64,000 bases of DNA from Sapria himalayana (lineage: Eukaryota; Streptophyta; Magnoliopsida; Malpighiales; Rafflesiaceae): the NCBI GenBank assembly GCA_029783825.1, contig JAREIK010016290.1, positions 18,123-82,122 of the forward strand, read 5' to 3'. The position numbers were made by a program, and so were the translations under genes. The notes under the pieces are model-generated. The model saw only the letters and a list, made by a program, of their open reading frames with translations. It had not been told where the DNA came from and searched no databases. This document shows positions 11,215 to 22,195 of the stretch, piece after piece; positions within the stretch are counted from its first letter, which is position 1; each line of letters opens with the position of its first letter.

Positions 11215-13696
11215 TAAAATAATTTATTTTTTCCTCTCTCAATTCTAGAATGATTTCTAAAGCTCTAACCAAAATAATAGGAGCTTTTACTTTATCTCTA
11301 TTATGTCTCATCATATTTGATGTTGAATCACTAGGCTATCAAAGATAATTTTACTCATATATGCTAACAGACTAAAGCAAAGTTGTCCCCCTATGTGTTG
11401 AAATAGCTAGTTGTTGAGGATGCTATTTATATTGATTATTGTAATTTCTTCAAAAATATCTCTCATGCATAGACTCAAAACAATTGTTTTAAAACATAGT
11501 TCACCTCTAAAAAAATAATCACCTTGTAGCCTATTAGAACAAACTAGCCCCAGGGTGGTTTGAGCATGGCAGGAAGTATGGGCTCTCTTTCAATCAAGAA
11601 TCAAAAAATTTATTTTAATGGCATGTCTAAGCCTTTTTTTTATATCCTAATGGATATGAAAAGTATCATTTCTTTTTTTTATATTAAATGAGTTATGTAT
11701 ACAAGCTCACAATACCCAAAAAGGAGTAAATGAATCATATTCAAATCTATAAAAGGTTTTAATCATTGCTCAAAATATTAGTCTTGCATATTGACACTCG
11801 AGGTCATGAATCAAAGGAAAAGGCCATATTGATATTTCCAATCCCAAGAATTTTAGCTATAGAAAGTTATAAATAGTAGTACTCGAGCTTTAACTATATC
11901 TAGGGTCATGACTTTTGCTCTTGAGGAATGTCCAAAGTTACAATCATTCCTATTGCAATGACTTTGCAATATAAAGATAAAATTCACAAGCTATGGTCAT
12001 ATCCAATACTGTGACCCAGTATTATAGTAATTAAATATGTATTCATGATCATTCTTAGTGCTATAACAATATGTTCAACAGAGAGACACAAGTTATGGCA
12101 TATTCTCATCGATATGATTTTGTGTTCTAGAGACTAAATATACAATCATGACCATTGCTAATGCTAGAATAATCTAAAGCAAGAAAGCGACTAAATTCAT
12201 AACTCACCCCTTGAGTCATGACTTTGTGTTACATATACAAAAAGATAAATCTGTGACAGTCCTAAAAGTTTTGAATTTCAATTAAAATTTAACACTTAGT
12301 CATTTGATTATAAAAGTGCAAAACATGAGATTTAGGATTTAGGGTTTATGTAGTAGGGTTATAGTTTATCATTTAAAGTTTAGGATTTAAAGTTTAGATT
12401 TTATGGTTTTTTTTTGTTTTTTTTTTGGAAAATACACACTTTAATTATCATTTAGGCACACAACTTACAAGAGACTAAAAGGCTGACTAATTTAGGCTAG
12501 CCCACCAAATCCTATGCACCTTAATGATTCTATGCATAAAATATATAAAAAAAACATAAAGCCTAATAATTCCAAGCGTACGAATGCAACTAAAATCACC
12601 TGGCATTCCCGGACTTTAGAGTTGGCATTGAGTCTTTATGCACACTGCATCCTTTACATTCTGATTTGTCAAAACCTTTTGGAGGAACCTGAACGATGCA
12701 CCATATTAAAAATATGAAAATATAAGATTGTGCATGTGTGTGCATGCAACATCAAGTGTTTGCCTATGTCATTGCTATGCAATGGAATACATGTAAAACT
12801 AAATACCCATAAATCCACAAGTCCATATCTACGCCAATTTGTCAATTCATTCTAACCTCTGAATTCCACATTCTTTGGCTCTAATGATCCTCAAAAGAGT
12901 ATCTCTTGGGTTAGAATGCTTCCTCCTCGAGCTCCAAGAAGTGGTTGTATGTTGCACCGACAAAATATCAAAAAATATGCATGCATCGGTGTGCATGTGT
13001 GATGAGGTCCATCTCATAGTCTCATTATTTACACATACAACCAAGCTAGAATACAAGTAAAATTACAATATTCTATAAAGATGGGTCTTCTACTCCTGGG
13101 AGTGTAGCATCGCCTAATGTGTATTTACAAAATGCATTAGTGGGCCCCAATTAGAGATACTCATCGGTCCAGTTGCCCTAATTGCATGCTACATAAAGAA
13201 CAAACAAGATTGTGTGTGTGAGTATGTCATGATCCGTCTCTGCAAGTTCATGGTGCATACAAAGTCAAAAATACAAATAAGACTACAAACATAAACTACT
13301 AGTTTGAATCTTTCGCTCCCGTGTTGCTGGTCTGTACTCCATTGCTTATTGGCCCTGCTTGGTGATGCTCCGGATATTGCTGGCTCTCCAATTAATTCTG
13401 GATTACACGCTACTCCTGTCGGGTGATGGTTGGGTGGCCCTCTATGCTGCTTGATAGGGCTGGTGGGACCCACTCCTAGCTACTCCTGGGTTTACTCCCT
13501 ACCACTTTGTTCTACTCATCAGTTGTCTGAATGTTATCATCCCGGCTTGCTAGTGGGGCCCTCTACATGCTGGTGGCCCATACTTCTGCTTGCTTCTAGG
13601 ACTTGCTGCCCCTCTAAATGCTACACCAAAATGGACAAGATATGTGCACGTGTGTACTGTGGTACGTCGCTATGTGTGTGTGGTGCAGCAATATCA
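11215..13696. repeat. Block X, copy 1 (non-satellite segment)
   Basis: Sequence changes abruptly from satellite to a moderately AT-rich segment of about 2.5 kb that is also present at 16.7 and 49.9 kb. It has three parts: about 1.2 kb ending in a TTTAGGG-like heptamer tract and a poly-T run (near 12,428); about 0.7 kb in the middle; and about 0.55 kb that is the most GC-rich part (13,300-13,690, with GTGTGTG motifs). Open frames of 60-96 codons exist on both strands, but none stays open in the other copies and I recognise none of the translations. I see no terminal repeats, target duplication or transposase. It could be a decayed retroelement tail (poly-T would be an antisense poly-A) or captured chromosomal DNA. 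Satellite resumes inside the octamer tract at about 13,697. Confidence 0.85.
12331..12408 (+). repeat. degenerate TTTAGGG heptamer tract in block X copy 1
   Basis: About eleven consecutive 7-bp units of the form TTTAGGA, TTTAGGG, TTTATG, TAGTAGGG, TTTAAAG. The period is mainly 7, the Arabidopsis-type plant telomere period, although strongly mutated, and differs from the period-8 tract of the surrounding satellite. A poly-T run follows immediately. Confidence 0.75.
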
Positions 13697-16692
13697 GGGT
13701 TTAAGAGTTTAGTAATTTAAGTATTTAGCAATTTTGTGGTTTATAGGTTTTATTTAAATAATTAAATAACAAAAAAATTATTTTTATGATTTTTTCTCAT
13801 TTTCAAGGTTATAACCTTTGAAAATATTATAATTTTTATTTTTTCTTCAAATGTTAATACAATATTTACTTATAATAATCATAAAAATTAAATATCATGT
13901 AAATTTAATATAAATAATTTAATTGATCGATATTATAATACTGATCATAAAATAGATTAATAAACTATTATTAATAAGATAGATATTAATTAAAATATAT
14001 TTGCAAAACCTAAAACGATTCAAAATCAAAGTAAAATATATTACTAAATAATTATTTTTTATTTTTAAAATTTTGATTTTTTTTATAAGCTTATAAATTT
14101 TTTTGATGAAGATAAATTATTTAAATTATATTTGTCTCATTCATAATTTTATTCTTCAATTAATATTTTTATAAAAATAAAATAATAAATAATTAAAATA
14201 ATATTGAAATTATAATGAATACAAATAAAAATGAGATATATAATTAATTATTTAGGGTATACCTGTTTAATTGTTTAAATATTTAGGAGTTTAGGATTTT
14301 GGTGATTTGAGTGTTTAGGCATTTAGTAGGTTATATGTTTTATTTAAATAATTAAATAACAAAAAAATTATTTTTCAAATTTTATATCAATTTTGAAGGT
14401 TATAACCTTGATAAATATAATAATTTTTAAATTTTTTTCAAATGTGAATACAATATTTAGTTATAATAAACGTAATAATTATATATAATGTAAATTAAAA
14501 ATTAACAATTTTATTGATAGATATTAATAAAATAAATATAAATATAAATATAATAATGATCAAAAAATAAATTAATAAACTATTATATATTGATAGATAT
14601 TTATATATTATTTATAAATACAAAACCTTTAAATATGGTTTAAAGGCTTAAGTATTTATGGGTTTTGGGGTTTTGGGGTTTATGAGTTTAATTATTTAAG
14701 CATTTAGGCATTTAGTATTATATAGGTTATATATATACAATAAAATAACAAAAAATTTATTTTTGTGATTTTATCTCATTTTCAAAGATGGTAACCTTTA
14801 AAAATATAATAATATTTAAATTATTTTCAAATGTAAATATAATATTTAGTTATAATAATCTTTATAATTATATATCATATAAATTCAATATAAACAATTT
14901 TATTGATAAATATTCTAATAATGATCAAAAAATAAATTAATAATCTATTATTAATAAGATATATATCAATTAAAATATAATTATAAAACCTAAAATGATT
15001 AAGAAGCAAAGCAAAATATATTACTATATAATAATTTTTTGTTTTAGAAATTTTTTTTTCTTTTAAAAAGTTTATCTATAATTTTTTGATGAAAAATAAT
15101 TTATATAAATTATTTTTGTCTAGCTCAATTTATTATGTAATTAATATTTATATATAAATAATCAAATAAAAAATTAAAATGAATATTTAAAATTATAATT
15201 AAAAAAAATGAGATTTATTATTTATTATTTAGGGATACTATTTTAATTTAAATTAGATCTATCTCACTAATAATTTATTTTGTAATTAATATTTCTATAA
15301 AAATAAACTGATAAATAATTAAAATAAAAATTTAAAATTATACTGAATAAAAATAAAATGAGATTGATGATTTATTATTAATCTATACCAGTTTAATGGA
15401 ATAAGTATTTAGAGGTTTTATCATTTAGGAGTTTAGCAATTTATGTTTTTAGGCTTTTAGTGGTTTATAGGTTTTATTTAAAAAATAAAATAACAAAAAA
15501 ATTTCTATAATTTGTTATCATTTTCATTGGTTATAACCTTTGAAAATATAATAATATTTACAATTTTTTGAAATGTGAATACAATATTTAGTTATAATAA
15601 TATTAATAATTATATATCATATAAATTCAATATAAATAATCTTATTGATAAATAATATAATAATGATCAATAATTAAATTAATAAACTTTTAATAAAAAG
15701 ATAGATATTAATTAAAAAATATTTACAAAACCCAAATTCATTCAAAATTATAGTAAAATATATTACTGGATAATAATTTTAAATTTTTAAATCTTTACTT
15801 CTTTTATATGTGTATATATATTATTCCATTAAAAATAAAATTTATAAATTATATTTGTCGCACTCATAATTTATTTTGTAATAAATATTTCTATAAAAAT
15901 AAACTAATAAATAATTAAAATGAATATTTAAAATTATAATAAATAGAAATAAAAATTAGATTTATTATTTATTATGTATTATATATCGGTTTAATGGTTA
16001 TTGTATTTAGGCATTATGGGTTCTAGAAGTTTACTTATATAACTGTATATGTATTTAGTAGTTTATAGGTTTTATTTAAAAAATAAAAAAACAAAAATTT
16101 TATTTTTATATTTTTTTGATATTTTCAAAGGTTATAACCGTAGAAAATATAATAATAATTAAATTTTTTTCAGAAGTGAATTCAATATTTAGTTATAATA
16201 ATCATTATATTTATATATCATATAAATTCAATATAAACAATTTTATTGATAAATATTTTAATAATGATCAAAAAATAAATTAATAATCTATTATTAATAA
16301 GATAGATATAAATTATTATATAATTACAAAACCTAAAATGATTCAGAAGCAAATCAAAATATATTATTATATAATAATTTTTTGTTTTGAAATTTTTTTT
16401 TCTTTTAAGAAGTTTATCTATAATTTTTTGATTAAAAATAATTTATATAAATTATATTTGTGCAACTAATAATTTATTTTGTAATTAATATTTATTTAAA
16501 AATAAAAAAATAAATAATAAAATGTGAATATTTAAAATTAAAATTAAAAAAAAGAGATTTATTCTTTATTATTTAGGATATACTGGTTAAATTTAAATTA
16601 AATCTGTCTCATTAATAATTTATGTTGTAATTAATATTTCTATAAAAATAAACTGATAAATAATTAAAATAAAAATTAAAATTATACTGAAT
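13697..16692 (+). repeat. satellite array, segment 2 (N-O-P-J-F)
   Basis: Types: N at 13,700 (starting mid-tract after block X), O 14,270, P 14,650, J 15,380, F 15,990, then the front of a J unit at 16,580 that runs into block X copy 2. The N-O-P-J series recurs after every copy of block X. P is a truncated unit carrying an extra AATATAAATATA-like insertion near 14,525-14,560. Confidence 0.93.
14520..14740 (+). repeat. truncated P-type monomer
   Basis: A shortened unit in which the usual distal half is replaced by a jump from the ATTGATAGATATT region through an (AAATAT)n-like stretch to a new octamer tract starting with TGGTTTAAAGGCTTAAG. The same rearranged unit lies about 830 bp after block X copies 2 (19,365-19,565) and 3 (53,285-53,515). 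This marks the three loci as duplicates of one ancestral block. Confidence 0.85.
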
Positions 16693-18537
16693 AATTAAAA
16701 TAATTTATTTTGTTCCTCTCTCAACTCTAGAATGATTGTTAAAGCTCTAACCAAAATAAAAGGAGCTTTTACTTAATCTCTATTATGTATCATCATATTT
16801 GATGTTGAATCACTGGACTATCAAAGGTAATTTGACTCATGTATGCTAACAGTCTAAACCAAAGTTGTATCCCTATGTGTTGAAATAGCTAGTCGTTGAG
16901 GATGCTATTTATATTGATTATTGTCATTTCTTCTAAAATATCTCTCATGCACACACTCAAAGATATTTTTTTAAAACATAGTTCACCTCTAAAAAAATAA
17001 CCACCTTGTAGTCTATTAGAACAAACTAGCCCCTGGGCAGTTTGAGCAGGGCAATAAGTATGGGCTCTCTTTCAATCAAGAATCAAAAAATTTATTTTAT
17101 TGGCATGTCTAAGCCAATTTTTATATCCTCATGGATATGAAAAGTATCATTTCTTTCTTTTTATATTAAATGAGTTATGTATACAAGCTCACAATACCCA
17201 AAAATGTGTAAATGAATCATATTCAAATGTATAAATTGTTTTAATCATTGCTCAAAATATTAATTTTGCATATTGACTCTTGAGGTCACAAATCAAAGGA
17301 AAAATCCATAGTGATATTTTCAATCCCAAGAATTTTAGCTATAGAAAGTTATAAAGAGTAGTACTCGAGCTTTAACTATTTCTAGGGTCATAACTTTTGC
17401 TCTTGAGGAATGTCCAAAGTTACAATCATTCCTAGTGCAATGACTTTGCAATATAAAGATAAAATACACAAGCTATGGTCATATCCAAGACTGTGACCCA
17501 TTATTATAGTGATTAAATATGTATTCATGATCATTCTTAGTGTCATGATAATATGTTCAACAGATAGACACAAGTTATGGCATATTCTCATCGATATGAT
17601 TTTGTGTTCTAGAGACAAAATATACAATCATGACCTTTGCTAATGCTACAATAATCTAAAGCAAGAAAGAGACTGAATCCATAACTCACCCCTTGAGTCA
17701 TGACTTTGTGTTACATATACAAAAAGATAAATCTGTGAGATTCCTAAAAGATGTGAATTTCAATTTAAATTTAACAATTATTCATATGATTATAAAAGTG
17801 CAAAACATGAGATTTAGGATTTAGGGTTTATGGATTAGGGTTATAGTTTATGGTTTAAGGTTTAGGATTTAAAGTTTCGGGTTTATGGTTTTTTTTTGTT
17901 TTTTTTGGAAAATACACACTTTATTTATCATTTAGGCACACAACTTACAAAATGCATTTTATTTTAAAAATGCTTTAGTAGGCCCCACTTATAGATACTC
18001 ATGGGTCCAGTTACCCTCATTGCATGCTACATAGAGAATAGACAAGATTGTGTGTGTAAGTATTTCATGATCCGTCTCTACAAGTCCATGGTGAATACAA
18101 AGTCCAAAATACTAATAAGACTACAAACATAAACTACAAGTTTGAATCTTTCGCTCCCATGTGGCTGGTACGGACTCCATTGATTATTGGCCCTGCTTGG
18201 TGATGCTTCATATTTTTTCGGCTCTCCTATTAATCATGGATTACACACTACTCCTATTGGGCGACGGTTGGGTGGCCCTCTATGCTCCCTGATAGTGCTA
18301 GTGTGACCCATTTCTAGCTACTCCTGGGTTTTCTCCTGACCACTTTGCTCGGTAGCGTCAGTTGTCTGAATATTATCATCCCGGCTAGCTAGTGGGGCCC
18401 TCTACAAGCTGGTGGCCCATACTTCTGGCTGCTTCCAGGACTTGCTGGCCCCTCTAAATGCTACACCAAAATGGACAAGAATATGTGCATGTGTGTATTG
18501 TGGTCGCTCGCTATGTGTGTGTCGTGTAGCAGTAACA
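16693..18537. repeat. Block X, copy 2 (internally deleted)
   Basis: Homologous to 11,215-13,696 with scattered substitutions, but missing the middle part. The sequence passes from CACAACTTACAA directly to AATGCATT at 17,950/17,951. In copy 1 these two points are exactly 660 bp apart (12,470 and 13,130), and both end in TTACAA. The left satellite junction matches that of the other copies and the right one again falls in the octamer tract. A 79-codon minus-strand frame (17,388-17,627) is open here and in copy 3 but broken in copy 1, and is not considered a gene. Confidence 0.88.
17813..17888 (+). repeat. degenerate TTTAGGG heptamer tract in block X copy 2
   Basis: About eleven units in near-perfect 7-bp register (TTTAGGA, TTTAGGG, TTTATGG, TTTAAGG, TTTCGGG), followed by poly-T. 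It is homologous to the tracts at 12,331 and 51,067. Confidence 0.78.
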
Positions 18538-21500
18538 AGTTTTAGGAGTTTAGTAATTTAAGTATTTAGGTATTTTTTGGTTTATAGGTATTATTTAAAA
18601 AATCAAATAACAAAAAAAATATTTTTATGATTTTTTCTCATTTTCAAGGTTATAACCATTGAAAATATGATAATTTTTTATTTTTTTTCAAATGTTAATA
18701 CAATATTTAATTATAATAATCATAAAAATTAAATATCATCTAAATTCAATATAAATAATTTTATTGATCTATATTATAATACTGATCATAAAATAGATTA
18801 ATAAACTATTATTAATAAGATAGATATTAATTAAAATATATTTGCAAAACCTAAAATGATTCAAAATCAAATTAAAATATATTACTAAATAATAATTTTT
18901 TATTTTTAAATTTTTAATTCTTTTTATAAGCTTATAAATTTTTTTGATGAAGATAAATTATTTAAATTATATTTACCTCATTCATAATTTTATTTTACAA
19001 TTAATATTTCCATAAAAATAAACTAATAAATAATTATAATGAATATTAAAATTATAATGAATACAAATAAAAATGAGATTTATGATTAATTCTTTAGGGT
19101 ATACTAGTTTAATGGTTTAAGTATTTATGAGTTTAGGAGTTTAGTGATTTAAGTGTTTAGGCATTTAGTAGTTTATATGTTTTATTTAAATAATGAAATA
19201 ACAAAAAAATTATTTTTCAAAATTTTTATCAATTTTGAAGGTTATAATCTTTATAAATATAAAAATTTTTAAATTTTTTTTCAAATGTGAATACAATATT
19301 TAGTTAAAATAAACTTAATGATTATATATCATGTAAATTAAAAATAAACTATTTTATTGATAGGTTTAAATAAACTAAATATAAATATAAATATAATAAT
19401 GGTCAAAAAATAAATTAATAAACTATTAATTATTGATAGATATTTATATATTATTTATAAATACTTAAACCCTTAAAGATGGTTTAAATGTTTAAGTATT
19501 TAAGGGTTTTGAGGTTTAGGAGTTTAATGATTTAATCTTTTAGGCATTAAGTAGTTTATAGGTTTTATATAAACAATAAAATTACAAAAAAAATATTTTT
19601 GTGATTTTATCTAATTTTCAAAGATGATAACCTTTAAAAATATAATAATTTTTAAATTATTTTCAAATGTAAATATAATATTTAGTTATAATAATCATTA
19701 TATTTATATATCATATAAATTCAATATAAACAATTTTAATGATAAATATTCTAATAATGATCAAAAAATAAATTAAGAATCTATTATTAATAAGATAGAT
19801 ATCAATTAAAATAGAATTACAAATCCTAAAATGATTCAGAAGCAAAGCAAAATATATTACTATATAATAATTTTTTATTTTGAATTTTTTTTATTTAAAA
19901 AGTTTATGTATATTTTTTTGATGAAAAATAATTTATATAAATTATATTTGTCTAACTCATAATATATTCTTTAATTAATATATTTATAAAAATAAACAAA
20001 TAAATATTTAAAATGAATATTATAAATTATAATGAAAAAAATTGAGATTTATTATCTATTATTTAGGGATACCAGTTTAATTTAAATTAGATATTTCTCA
20101 CTAATAATTTATTTTGTAATTAATATTTCTATAAAAATAAACTGATAAATATATAAAATAAGAATTTAAAATTATACTGAATAAAATTTAAAATAAGATT
20201 TATAATTTATTATTAATGTATACCTGTTTAATGGATTAAGTATTAAAGGTTTTTTCATTTAGGATTTTTTCGATTTATGTTTTTAGGCTTTTAGTAGTTT
20301 ATACGTTTTATTTAAAAAAAAATAAAATATCAATAAAATTTTCTATAATTTTTTTCTCATATATAGGTTATGACCTTTGAAAATATAATAATATTTAAAA
20401 TTTTTTGAAATGTGATTACAATACTTAGTTATAAAAATATTAATAATTATATATCATATAAATTCAATATAAACAATTTTATTGATATATATTATAATAA
20501 AGATCAAAATTAAATTTATAAACTATTGATATTAAGATAGATATTAATTAAAAAATAATTATAATACCCAACTTGATTCAAAATTATAGTAAAATATATT
20601 TCTGGAAGATAATTTTTAATTTTTAAATTTATACTTCTTTTATAAGCATATATTTTTTTTAAATTATATTTGTCGCACTCATAATTTATTTTGTAATAAA
20701 TATTTCTATAAAAAATAACTAATAAATAATTAAAATGAATATTTAAAATTATAATAAATAGAATTAAAAATTAGATTTATTAATTATTAAGTAGTATAGA
20801 ACGGTTTAATGGTTTATGTATTTTGGCATTACGGGGTTAGGGAGTTTACTGATTTAACTGTGCATGCATTTAGTGGTTTATACGTGTTATTTATAAAGAA
20901 TATCAAAAAATTTATTTTTTTTTATTTTTTGATATTTTCAAAGGTTATAACCTTTGAAAATATAATAATTTTTAAATTTTTTTCTAAAGTGAATACAATA
21001 TTTAGTTATAATAATCATTATATTTATAAATCATATAAATTAAATATAAATATTTTATTGATAAATATAAATTTTAAGAGTTATTGATTTAAGTATTTAG
21101 GCATTTAGTGGTTAATAGGATTTATTTAAACAATGAAATAACAAAAAAATTACTTTTGTTATTTTTTCACATTTTCAAAGGTTATAACATTTGAAAATAT
21201 AATAATTTCAAAATTTTTTTTAAATGTGAATAAAATATTTAGTAATAATAATCATTATAATTATATATAATATAAACTAATTATAAATAATTTTATTGAT
21301 AGATATGATATCAATTATCAAAAAATAAATTAATAAACTATTATTAAAATGATAGATATAAATTAAAATATAATTACAAAACCTAAACTGATTCAAAATA
21401 ATGTGAAATTTATTACTATATAATAATTTTTTGTTTTTAAATTTTTACTTCTTTTTATAAGATTATTTTTTTTTATTAAAAGTAAATTATTAAAATTATA

Positions 21501-21626
21501 TTTGTCTGACTAATTATTTATTTTGTAATTAATATTTATGTAAAAATTTAACTAATAAATATTTAAAATTAATATTTAAAATTATAATGAATACAAATTA
21601 AAATGAGATTTATGATTTATTATTAT
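18538..21626 (+). repeat. satellite array, segment 3
   Basis: Types: N 18,540, O 19,110, P 19,480, J 20,220, F 20,800, a hybrid unit at 21,070, then E interrupted at 21,626 by the candidate LTR. At about 21,060-21,080 the F monomer is fused directly to the octamer tract of a G-like monomer. Most of the distal half of F is missing, leaving a palindrome spacing of only about 240 bp. Confidence 0.92.
20932..20963. repeat. 32-bp perfect palindrome in an F monomer
   Basis: Same perfect symmetric element as at 4,510. The F-type left arm has changed to ATATTTTC, which mirrors the GAAAATAT right arm found in most monomers. Confidence 0.88.
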
Positions 21627-22195
21627 TGTATATGTAATTTATTTTTTGATAACGTATTTGTATAAACAAATATTTTTTATTTTTTAATATTTTCATGTAA
21701 GTGTAGAAAAGGAAATATTATGATGCCGAGGATGTAGTAGTAGCACAATAACGGAGGTCTCGCTTACCGGACAATGGGTCAAAATTGGAGCAGAACCTGA
21801 CCCGTCTCATGATCCAACCCACTCCGGTTAAATGATCCAAAATAAATTTTACTATAAATGTTTAATAATTTTATTTTCGGGTGCCTGTTTTTGGACTCGT
21901 GGAACTGTTCATCGTCTCTCTCCCTTCTCTCTGTGTGATTTATCACTACTATTATGTGTGCTGCATACTGTAAGATAGTTATATTGATTAATTTTGTAAT
22001 GCAAAAGCATTTTCTGGTGGATTTAGCTATTCGTACTGAGCGACTAGCGAAGCATGTTATTTTCAGTGTTTATTTCTCATTTTTTGATTCTATCATGGAT
22101 GGTTGCTGAATTGGGATATATATATTGCTTGTTTTATGTTGTTTATGTGTTTCTGTATCTCAATCTAACTACCATGGAAGCATAATTGCCCAACA
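21627..22195. mobile_element. candidate solo LTR (569 bp)
   Basis: A single-copy, non-satellite island in an E monomer. It begins TGTATATG, ends CCCAACA, and is flanked on both sides by ATTAT. This gives the 5'-TG...CA-3' ends and 5-bp target duplication typical of LTR retrotransposons. Removing it with one ATTAT nearly restores the monomer (TTATTAT then ATATGGTATACC, as at 9,960 and 47,455). On the + strand there is a TATA-like TATAAATG near 21,853 followed by a CT-rich stretch near 21,915-21,940, as in many LTR promoters. On the minus strand the start TGTTGGGC resembles Copia LTRs. Orientation is therefore open. No internal region, primer-binding site or second LTR is present. Caveat: a 5-bp AT-only duplication can occur by chance in such AT-rich DNA. 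Confidence 0.6.

Noticed and set aside
12514..13720. Open frames of 61-96 codons on both strands in block X copy 1
   Set aside because: They overlap each other on opposite strands, and the homologous positions in copies 2 and 3 carry stops, shifts or the 660-bp deletion. No domain is recognisable.
17388..17627. 79-codon minus-strand frame shared with 50,641-50,880
   Set aside because: Copy 1 has at least two stops in the same frame. Conservation between copies 2 and 3 is explained by recent duplication rather than selection.
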